Positions 55,538 through 62,435 of a DNA stretch of 64,000 nucleotides are shown here, in pieces. The stretch comes from Verrucomicrobium sp. BvORR106 (GTDB taxonomy: Bacteria; Verrucomicrobiota; Verrucomicrobiia; Verrucomicrobiales; Verrucomicrobiaceae). Location of the stretch: NCBI RefSeq assembly GCF_000739655.1, contig NZ_BATR01000002.1:62001-126000 (forward strand), in the 5' to 3' direction. The stretch's first letter is position 1; each line of letters begins with the position of its first letter. The notes beneath the pieces are model-generated. The model worked only from the letters and a program-made list of their open reading frames with translations. It had not been told where the DNA came from and did no database searches. The translations under genes were made by a program, and so were the position numbers.

Positions 55538-56359
55538 CTAGGACGCCTGGCGTCGCCGCTTGCGGAAGGCCAGTGGCGTCTCCCCCGTATGGATGCGGAA
55601 CTGCCGTGTGAAGGCGCTCTGGTCATAGAACCCATTGTCCTGGGCGATCTCCGCCACGGACTTGTCAGAACCCAGCAGTTCGTCACTGGCCGCCTGAATG
55701 CGGGTGCGGATGATGAACTCCTGGACGCTCATGCGGAAGATCTCCTGGAACCTCCGGTTCAACTGCCGCTCAGAGATGCTTGCGAGGCGGGCCATGTCCT
55801 CCACCGGGATGCGCTCCTGGTAGTGGGAGTGCACATGCGCCACCACCCGCTGCACCTGCAGGTCATATGCTGCGCTACCCGGAGCGCCAAAGTAGGGGCG
55901 CACGATCCCCATCACCCCCACTGCCGCCCCGGATGTATCGTAGATCGGTAGCTTCGTGGTCAGGAACCAGTCCTTGGCCCGGGTGCGAGCGTAGAGGGCC
56001 TCCACCTTGTTGATGATGGGCTGCCCGGTGCTCATCACCCGGAGATCATCCTCACGAATGGCGCGCGCCACGGTGACGGGATGGATGCTCTCATCACTGG
56101 CCCCCAGGAGCTCCTCCTCATCCCTGACCCCGATCCGTTCCAGCGTGCCCCGGCTTACGGCAATGAAACGGCTCTCGCGGTCTTTGGCAAAGAAATCCGT
56201 GTCCGGCAGGTATTCGAACAGGGTGCCCAGCTGCCGGGCCACCCCGGGCTGAGCCAGGAATCGCATCTGAAAATCGCGGGGCGAGACCCTGGCTGCCCTG
56301 CCGGAGGCAGAGTGGGATTCATGGCTGCGGAAGGGTGGAAAAGGCAGGCTGATGCTCAT
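55538..56359 (-). CDS. PAS-AraC family transcriptional regulator, first paralogue
   Basis: A 273-residue regulator. A PAS-like sensor domain (about 40-150) has FEYLPDTDFFAKDRESRFIA and RTRAKDWFLTTKLPIYD; a C-terminal AraC/XylS double helix-turn-helix (about 170-270) has MARLASISERQLNRRFQEIF, SVQEFIIRTRIQAASD and GFYDQSAFTRQFRIHTGETP. The domain order is reversed from AraC itself in that the sensor is a PAS rather than a cupin. Divergent from the sensor kinase over 177 bases with operator copy 3. It is the gene nearest upstream of the giant-protein operon. ATG 56359 is chosen; the frame opens at 56557. Confidence 0.9.
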   Translation of the reverse strand: MSISLPFPPFRSHESHSASGRAARVSPRDFQMRFLAQPGVARQLGTLFEYLPDTDFFAKDRESRFIAVSRGTLERIGVRDEEELLGASDESIHPVTVARAIREDDLRVMSTGQPIINKVEALYARTRAKDWFLTTKLPIYDTSGAAVGVMGIVRPYFGAPGSAAYDLQVQRVVAHVHSHYQERIPVEDMARLASISERQLNRRFQEIFRMSVQEFIIRTRIQAASDELLGSDKSVAEIAQDNGFYDQSAFTRQFRIHTGETPLAFRKRRRQAS

Positions 56360-56464
56360 GAGACTGCTGGGTGAGGGACGGCGAGTGGATGCGTTCGGGC
56401 CCTTCCTCCAGCCCGCGCCCGACAGGTTCTGCCACCAGCGTAAGCCGCCCCCCTGCCGGGCTCT

Positions 56465-56482
56465 ACAGAACGAATGTTCTGT
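56465..56482. promoter_or_regulatory. Palindromic operator, copy 3 (kinase/AraC divergent promoter)
   Basis: ACAGAAC-GAAT-GTTCTGT, perfect 7-bp arms. It lies 54 bases before the kinase ATG (56537) and 105 before the AraC ATG (56359). TATGAT at 56498-56503 follows the half-site TGTTCT (56475-56480) by 17 bases, so the operator overlaps the likely -35 region of the kinase promoter, as expected for a class II activator. Confidence 0.78.
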
Positions 56483-56536
56483 TTTTTCGAAGTCTGGTAT
56501 GATGCAGAATCGACGTTCCTTATTTGCCCTCCCGCC

Positions 56537-59536
56537 ATGCCGGATCACCTCCCCCACCGTCCCTCCCTGTTGATGATACTGGGAGCAGCATGGGCGCTGG
56601 CAGGGCTACCCGGCACCACGCAGGCGCAGCTCCCCATGGCCGGGGACTCGCCGTGGCTTTCCCGCGTCTGGAAGGTGGACGACGGCCTGCCGAACAATGA
56701 TGTGACGGCCGTGGCCCAGGCGGCGGATGGAGCCATGCTCTTTGCCACGCCCAACGGCCTAGCCCGCTACGATGGCTGGCGCATGCAGGACAAGACGAGC
56801 CTGCTGGAGGGCATTCCCAGATCCGGAATCAAGGGCCTGCTCTCGACCCGGGACGGGGCCTTGTGGGTCATCCGTAAGGAATTGAGCCGTCACAAGGATG
56901 GGATCACCACCGTCATCGACAAGCAGGACGTTGGCTCCGTCCGGGGGCCAAACGCCTTCTTCGAGGCCGCGGACGGCACGATCTGGATCAGCTATGAGAA
57001 CGGCTGGATCTTCCGGGTGAAAGAGGGGCAACTGCACGTGGCCGCGGTCGCGATCGGCTACAGCCAGCCACAACCGCAGCCGCCCGTTTACATGGTGGCC
57101 GAGGCGACGGACGGCACCATCTGGGCCACCGGGCCACAAACGCTGGCGAAGTGGGCCGGGGACCGGTTCGTGGAAGTGGTGCCCCTCCCCTCGGGGCCCA
57201 ATGCCCTAGCAGGGGCGAGAGAGGGCGGCGCGTGGATCATCAACCGGGGAGATCTGCTGCGGTTCACGGAAAAACAGGGTGTCACTCCGGTGACCCGGCT
57301 GACGCCCCAGCCTCCGGGTTACCGTCCGTTTGCCCTGCTGGAAGACGCCCGGCACCGCGTGTGGATTGGCAGCTATGTCGGCGGCCTCTACTGCTGGGAG
57401 GACGGCAAACTTCAGACGGTCCCCATCTCCAACTCGGACGTGTGGTCGCTGAAGGAGGACCATGAAGGGAACATCTGGGTGGGCACGGGCGGAGGGGGCG
57501 TGTGCCTGGTGCACAGGCGTTTGCTGGAGCTGTTGAATGAACCGGAGTCCCCCATCTCACAAACTGCGCGCAGCATGTGCCGGGACCGCCAGGGCAACAT
57601 CTGGATGGCGATGCAGACGGGCGAGCTCTATACCCGGCAGGCAGGCACGTGGAAGCATCTGACCGCCCCCCAGGACTGGCCCGGCCCCCTGGCCACCTGT
57701 GTCACGGCGGATGCCTCAGGCAATGTCTGGATCGCCTCCAGCCAGGACAGGCTGGTTCGATGGAATGACGGCCAGTATCACGTGGAGCCCCTGCCCGCCG
57801 CATCGCCGGGGAAGTCGCGCATTCGCGCCATTCATGCCTCGTCCTCCAGACGCCTCTGGATCATCCGCAGTGATGTCGTGATCACGGGCACGCCCGGAAG
57901 CTGGGAGCAACTGCCCACCCCCGGCGGATGTGGGGACGTCACCTCCCTGGTCGAGGCGGGAGGAGAGGCCCTCTGGGGCGGCACGAACAAGGGCCGCCTG
58001 CTCAAACTCACGCCCACCAGTGTGACAGATCTCACCCCTCCCGGGCTGGCGAGCAACTCCCTGCGCACCCTGCTGCAGGCGCAAGATGGCGCGCTATGGA
58101 TGGGAACGGACGGTACGGGCATCTGTCGGTGGAAGAACGGCAGGCTCTCCGTGATCGGCCCCGCCCAGGGGCTGCGCCACGAAGTCGTCTCCCAGATGGT
58201 GCTGGATGGCAGGGACCGGCTCTGGGCGGCGGGGGACCGGGGCATTTTCCTCCTCTCCATGGAGGACCTCAACGCTGTCGCCGACGGCGCGAAACCCACC
58301 GTGCGCTGCCTCGCGTTTGGCACGGACGATGGCATCCCCAGCATGCAGGCCAACAGTGGCTACCATCCCAACACGCTGACGGACGCCGATGGGCGCATCT
58401 GGTTCGCCTCCCGCAGCGGCGTGGTCATTGCCGATCCTTCCATCCCGGGTGGCAACACGGCTCCGCCACCGGTCGGCATCGAGGAAATAGAGGCCAACGG
58501 CACCCTGGCGTGGGAGAACACGCCCACCGCCAGCCAGGACGTGCACATCGGTCCTAACATCCAGAGCCTGCGGGTGCAGGTGAGTGCGAAGAGCTTCACC
58601 GCGCCGGACAACGTGCTGCTCCAGCACCGACTCTCCGGGGTGGACACGGACTGGGTCGGCACCCCACGCGACCGGGTCGCGGCATATCAACGGCTGGGTC
58701 CTGGAAACTACACTTTCGAAGCGCGGGCCATGAACAACGATGGCGTCTGGAGCCGGCAGAGTGCCGTCATGAGCGTCATCATCGTGCCCGCGCTGTGGGA
58801 GCGGACATGGGTCCAGATTCTAGCCGGGATCGTGGCGGCAGCGATGCTGGCGCTCGTGGTCAACGCAATCACCACCTGGCGCATCCGTCGGCAGAACGAG
58901 CTCCTCAGGCACGAAGTTGGCCTGCGGGAGGAACGAGCCCGCATCGCGCGCGACATGCATGATCAGGTGGGGGCCAGCCTCACGGAGCTCTGCATGCTGT
59001 CTGACCTGGCCCAGGAGGAGCGCAACAATCCCGCCCACCTAGATCGACTGGCCCGCACGGCTCGCAAAGCGGTGGCGGACATGGATGAGATCGTCTGGGC
59101 GGTGAATCCGGAGCACGATGATCTGGCCAGCTTGCTGGACTACATCGCCCAACAGGCGCTGGACCAGACGGGGCCCGCCGGGCTGCGCTGTCGGCTGGAC
59201 ATTCCCGAAGCCGATCCCAACCGCCCCCTCACCGCGGACTTCCGCCATCACACCCTGCTCATCGTGCGGGAGGCCGTGAACAATGCCATCAAGCATGCCC
59301 AGGCCACGGAGATCCGCATTCAGGCCGCGCTGGGCGGGCAATCACTCTCCCTTGCCATCACGGATGACGGGCGGGGCATGTCAGATCAACCCTCTTCCGC
59401 ACCGGGCAACGGGCTCAAGAACATGACCGCCCGCGCCACAGCCCTGGGCGGCACATTGGAGGTCGCCAGCGGCACGGAAGGCGGCACATCCATCCATCTC
59501 GAACTTCCCTGGCCCCAACGACCACCCCTCACATGA
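56537..59536 (+). CDS. Propeller-type sensor histidine kinase (HisKA_3)
   Basis: A 999-residue kinase. After a signal/anchor (about 1-30) come two seven-bladed two-component-regulator propellers (about 30-640; WKVDDGLPNNDVTAVAQAADG, WIGSYVGGLYCWEDGK, GNIWVGTGGGGVC), a Y_Y_Y domain (about 665-740, YQRLGPGNYTFEARAMNNDGVW), a membrane segment (about 755-780), a HisKA_3 box with His808 in RIARDMHDQVGASL and an HATPase_c (REAVNNAIKHAQATEIRI, ITDDGRGM, GNGLKNM). The phosphoryl group would go to the LuxR-type regulator, whose ATG overlaps this stop (ATGA, 59533). The long periplasmic sensor suggests a polymer or wall fragment as signal; this is inference. An ATG at 56474 lies inside the operator and is rejected. 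Confidence 0.92.
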   Translation: MPDHLPHRPSLLMILGAAWALAGLPGTTQAQLPMAGDSPWLSRVWKVDDGLPNNDVTAVAQAADGAMLFATPNGLARYDGWRMQDKTSLLEGIPRSGIKGLLSTRDGALWVIRKELSRHKDGITTVIDKQDVGSVRGPNAFFEAADGTIWISYENGWIFRVKEGQLHVAAVAIGYSQPQPQPPVYMVAEATDGTIWATGPQTLAKWAGDRFVEVVPLPSGPNALAGAREGGAWIINRGDLLRFTEKQGVTPVTRLTPQPPGYRPFALLEDARHRVWIGSYVGGLYCWEDGKLQTVPISNSDVWSLKEDHEGNIWVGTGGGGVCLVHRRLLELLNEPESPISQTARSMCRDRQGNIWMAMQTGELYTRQAGTWKHLTAPQDWPGPLATCVTADASGNVWIASSQDRLVRWNDGQYHVEPLPAASPGKSRIRAIHASSSRRLWIIRSDVVITGTPGSWEQLPTPGGCGDVTSLVEAGGEALWGGTNKGRLLKLTPTSVTDLTPPGLASNSLRTLLQAQDGALWMGTDGTGICRWKNGRLSVIGPAQGLRHEVVSQMVLDGRDRLWAAGDRGIFLLSMEDLNAVADGAKPTVRCLAFGTDDGIPSMQANSGYHPNTLTDADGRIWFASRSGVVIADPSIPGGNTAPPPVGIEEIEANGTLAWENTPTASQDVHIGPNIQSLRVQVSAKSFTAPDNVLLQHRLSGVDTDWVGTPRDRVAAYQRLGPGNYTFEARAMNNDGVWSRQSAVMSVIIVPALWERTWVQILAGIVAAAMLALVVNAITTWRIRRQNELLRHEVGLREERARIARDMHDQVGASLTELCMLSDLAQEERNNPAHLDRLARTARKAVADMDEIVWAVNPEHDDLASLLDYIAQQALDQTGPAGLRCRLDIPEADPNRPLTADFRHHTLLIVREAVNNAIKHAQATEIRIQAALGGQSLSLAITDDGRGMSDQPSSAPGNGLKNMTARATALGGTLEVASGTEGGTSIHLELPWPQRPPLT

Positions 59537-60201
59537 GCCACCCCCAACCTGTCACTGTCATGCCCATCCAAGTATCCATCGTTGAGGACGACAAGACCAC
59601 CCGGGAGCACTTGATGTCCATCATCAATCGCGGCGAAGGGCTCGTGTGCACACGCGCTTACAGCTCTGCAGAGGAAGCCATCCGCGAGGTGCCGGGCGCC
59701 CCGCCGGATGTGCTGCTGGTGGACATCAATCTGGGCGGACGCTCCGGCATTGAGTGCACCGCCGTGCTCAAGTCCACGCTGCCCAAGCTCCAGGTCCTGA
59801 TGGTGACCACCTACGATGACACGAAGATGATCTTCGAAGCCCTGCGCGCCGGGGCCAGCGGCTACATCCTAAAGCGCACCCCAGCCGCCGGCATCGTCGA
59901 GGCCGTGGTGGAGATTCACAACGGCGGCGCACCGATGTCAGTCCCGATTGCCCGCAAGGTGGTCTCCCACTTTCACAGCGAGAGCCGTCGCGACGTGCGG
60001 GACCGCCCCGAGTTCTCCGGGCTCACGCCGCGGGAGTTTGAGATCCTCACCCAGCTGGCCAAGGGGCTCCAGTACAAGGAAATAGCCGACCAGCTCGGCA
60101 TCAGCACCAGCACGGTGCGCGGGCACCTGCACGTCATCTACGGGAAGCTGCATGTGCAGACCCGCACGGAGGCCGTCATCAAGTATCTGGGCCACCGGTA
60201 G
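59533..60201 (+). CDS. LuxR/NarL-type response regulator
   Basis: A 222-residue regulator. Receiver: VEDDKTTREH at the acidic pocket, phosphoacceptor Asp64 in LLVDINLGG, then MVTTYDD and a conserved Lys (ILKRTPAAG). LuxR helix-turn-helix near 160-220: LTPREFEILTQLAKGLQYKEIADQLGIS, STVRGHLHVIYGKLHV. Its start overlaps the kinase stop by 4 bases (translationally coupled); its 3' end overlaps that of the opposite AraC gene by 23 bases (60179-60201). Cognate partner of the propeller kinase. Confidence 0.92.
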   Translation: MSHPQPVTVMPIQVSIVEDDKTTREHLMSIINRGEGLVCTRAYSSAEEAIREVPGAPPDVLLVDINLGGRSGIECTAVLKSTLPKLQVLMVTTYDDTKMIFEALRAGASGYILKRTPAAGIVEAVVEIHNGGAPMSVPIARKVVSHFHSESRRDVRDRPEFSGLTPREFEILTQLAKGLQYKEIADQLGISTSTVRGHLHVIYGKLHVQTRTEAVIKYLGHR

Positions 60202-61048
60202 CAGCCCCAGCCACCTCCGCGATCCGCCCGGGCTTCAGGTCCCGGGAGAGCCGACGGTACTGGCGGAAGGCCAGCGGCGTCTCCCCCGTGTGGTTGCGAA
60301 AGTGTTTGGTGAAAGAGCTCTGGTCGTAGAAGCCGTGCTCATGTGCGATCTCCGCCACCGGCTTGTCCGTCACCAGGAGGTCGTCACTGGCCGCCTGGAT
60401 CCGAGTGCGCATGATGAACTCCTGCAGGCTCATGCGGAAGGTTTCCTGAAACCTCCGGTTGAGCTGCCGCTCCGACAGGTGGGCGATGCGGGCATACTCG
60501 GAGACGGGGATGCGCTCGCGGTAGTGCTCATGAATGTGGGCCACCACGCGCTGCACCTGCACATCCTGCACGCCGCTGCTGGCTCCGGGCCGGTACGGCC
60601 GCACGAATCCCATCACGCCGATGACCTCCCCCGCAGCATCATAGACGGGGAGCTTGGTGGTGAGGAACCAGTCCTTGGCCCGCGTCCGGGCAAAGAGCGC
60701 CTCCACCCGGTCCACAATAGGTTTGCCGGTGCGCATGACGTGAAGGTCATCCTCCCGAATGCTCCGGGCCACCGAGGGCGGATGAATGACGGAGTCGGCA
60801 ATCCCCAAATACTCCTCCTCCTCCGAGGCCCCGATACGCCGCAGCATGCCCCGGCTGATGGCGACAAAGCGGCCCTCCAGGTCCTTTGCAAAGTACTCCA
60901 CATCAGGCAGGTACTCCATGAGGTCAAGAAGCTGCCGGGAGTTGCCCAGCCGCTTGAAAAAGCGGGACTGGAACGCCAGCCCGTCCTCCTCCGTAGAAGC
61001 GCGGCGCGGGTTCCTTCCTACAACTATTTCATCAGGCAGTCTCTTCAT
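60179..61048 (-). CDS. PAS-AraC family transcriptional regulator, second paralogue
   Basis: A 289-residue protein with the same build as the regulator at 55538: PAS (about 35-150, LPDVEYFAKDLEGRFVAISR, RTRAKDWFLTTKLPVYD) and AraC double HTH (about 170-270, YARIAHLSERQLNRRFQETF, GFYDQSSFTKHFRNHTGETP). It is closest to the third paralogue: a stretch from RTGKPIVDRVEALFARTRAK through the PAS is identical. ATG 61048 chosen (frame opens at 61102). Its 3' end overlaps the response regulator gene by 23 bases. Confidence 0.9.
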   Translation of the reverse strand: MKRLPDEIVVGRNPRRASTEEDGLAFQSRFFKRLGNSRQLLDLMEYLPDVEYFAKDLEGRFVAISRGMLRRIGASEEEEYLGIADSVIHPPSVARSIREDDLHVMRTGKPIVDRVEALFARTRAKDWFLTTKLPVYDAAGEVIGVMGFVRPYRPGASSGVQDVQVQRVVAHIHEHYRERIPVSEYARIAHLSERQLNRRFQETFRMSLQEFIMRTRIQAASDDLLVTDKPVAEIAHEHGFYDQSSFTKHFRNHTGETPLAFRQYRRLSRDLKPGRIAEVAGAATGGPDT

Positions 61049-61449
61049 CGGGGGCACTTCTGCCCCGGACCGGCTGGACACGCAGTCCGGGCATGCCACC
61101 ACCTTGATGGGAAAACAGCCTCGTTTCTTGGTGAATTCCGACGAGCCGTTGGCAAAGTCAGACAGATTGTGGTTGGGGGGAGAACGTCTCTCCTGCGTCG
61201 CCTCTGGCGTAGTCCGATGGTCCCCATCGGCTCAGTCGCTACGCGGACACGCGTTCAAGATCCCTGAATGCATTCGCTGCAAGATGGAGGCAGAATCGCA
61301 GACGCCTCAGACCGCCACAACTCCTTCGGAGTAAAGATCGATCACTCTCCCACCCAACGTAGACTCGCTGGAAGCTCGCCAACGTTGGGCTTGTAGCCCC
61401 ATCCTCTTCGAGGAAGAGCTTCGACTCAGTCACCGCCCAACCCAGCCCC
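61049..61449. other. Intergenic region with small inverted repeats
   Basis: 401 bases between two AraC paralogues, both on the minus strand. It should hold the promoter of the second. I see short inverted repeats: ACTCC-TTC-GGAGT at 61319-61331, 8-bp arms CCCAACGT/ACGTTGGG at 61353-61360 and 61382-61389, and CTCTTC-GAG-GAAGAG at 61404-61418. A minus-strand open frame across it (61239-61640) is in a frame other than the gene's and is not credible. No AGAACNNATGTTCT copy is present. Confidence 0.4.
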
Positions 61450-62259
61450 CTACCCCGTGATCCGCCTCCGACGACGGAAGGCCAGGGGCGTCTCCCCGGT
61501 GTGCTGGCGGAACTGGCGGGTGAAGGCGCTCTGGTCGCAGAACCCGTATTCCCCGGCGATCTGGGCCACGGACTTGTCAGACACCACCAGTTCATCACTG
61601 GCCGCCTGGATGCGGGTGCGCATGACAAACTCCTGCACACTCATCCGGAATGTTTCCTGAAACCTCCGGTTGAGTTGGCGGTCGGAGAGGTGGGCGATCC
61701 TCGCCAGGGTGGAGACGGGCAGACGCTCGCGGTAGTTCTCGTGAATATGCTCCACGACGCGCTGGAGTTGCTGATCCTCCACACCACGGCGGGCGCCACC
61801 GCGATACGGACGCACAAAGCCCATCACGCCGATGATATGCCCATGCTCGTCATACACCGGGAGCTTGGTGGTGAGAAACCAGTCCTTGGCCCGTGTCCGT
61901 GCAAAGAGCGCCTCCACCCGGTCCACGATAGGCTTGCCAGTACGCATCACCTCCAGGTCATCCTCGCGGATTGCCTGGGCGATGTAGGGCGGGTGAATGG
62001 TGGAGTCCAGCACCCCGAGATAGTCCTCCTCCCGCTCCCCGCCGAACCGTTTCAGCATCCCGGCGCTGATGGCTACAAAACGGCCGTCTGCGTCCTTGGC
62101 GAAATACTCGACTTCAGGCAGAAATTCCAGCATGGCACGGAACTGCTGGTTGGTGCCCATGCGCTTGAAGAAGCGCGCTTGAAAGGAGCGGGGCGAGAGA
62201 TTGTTTCCCGGATGGCTGGGCTTCTTGGCAGGTTCTGCGGCACTTGGATTGGCTTTCAT
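61450..62259 (-). CDS. PAS-AraC family transcriptional regulator, third paralogue
   Basis: A 269-residue protein, PAS (about 30-140, FLPEVEYFAKDADGRFVAIS, RTRAKDWFLTTKLPVYD) plus AraC double HTH (about 160-260, LARIAHLSDRQLNRRFQETF, GFCDQSAFTRQFRQHTGETP). Third of the set at 55538, 60179 and here; ends ...RRRRRITG. ATG 62259 chosen; the frame opens at 62361. What small molecule or redox signal the PAS reads is not visible. Confidence 0.9.
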   Translation of the reverse strand: MKANPSAAEPAKKPSHPGNNLSPRSFQARFFKRMGTNQQFRAMLEFLPEVEYFAKDADGRFVAISAGMLKRFGGEREEDYLGVLDSTIHPPYIAQAIREDDLEVMRTGKPIVDRVEALFARTRAKDWFLTTKLPVYDEHGHIIGVMGFVRPYRGGARRGVEDQQLQRVVEHIHENYRERLPVSTLARIAHLSDRQLNRRFQETFRMSVQEFVMRTRIQAASDELVVSDKSVAQIAGEYGFCDQSAFTRQFRQHTGETPLAFRRRRRITG

Positions 62260-62435
62260 GACAATGAGCGGACGGCATCCGGCACGACAACGGCATCCGT
62301 TGCCCCACCGGGAGCCACCCCTTCCGCAATTAAATGGTATGCCGGAACAAATTGCCAGCAAATCCCAGTTGGGACGCCATTTTCCCCAACTCCTTCCGGC
62401 TCATTGTGAGTACCCGCCCCAGCCCCAGCAAGCGC

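Noticed and set aside
56474-56536. Upstream ATG at 56474 as the kinase start
   Set aside because: It falls inside the operator and upstream of the -10 candidate TATGAT (56498-56503), and the 21 extra residues precede a normal signal sequence at 56537.
61239-61640. Minus-strand open frame of 133 codons
   Set aside because: It overlaps the third AraC gene in another frame and has no family resemblance; the intergenic half is repeat-like DNA.
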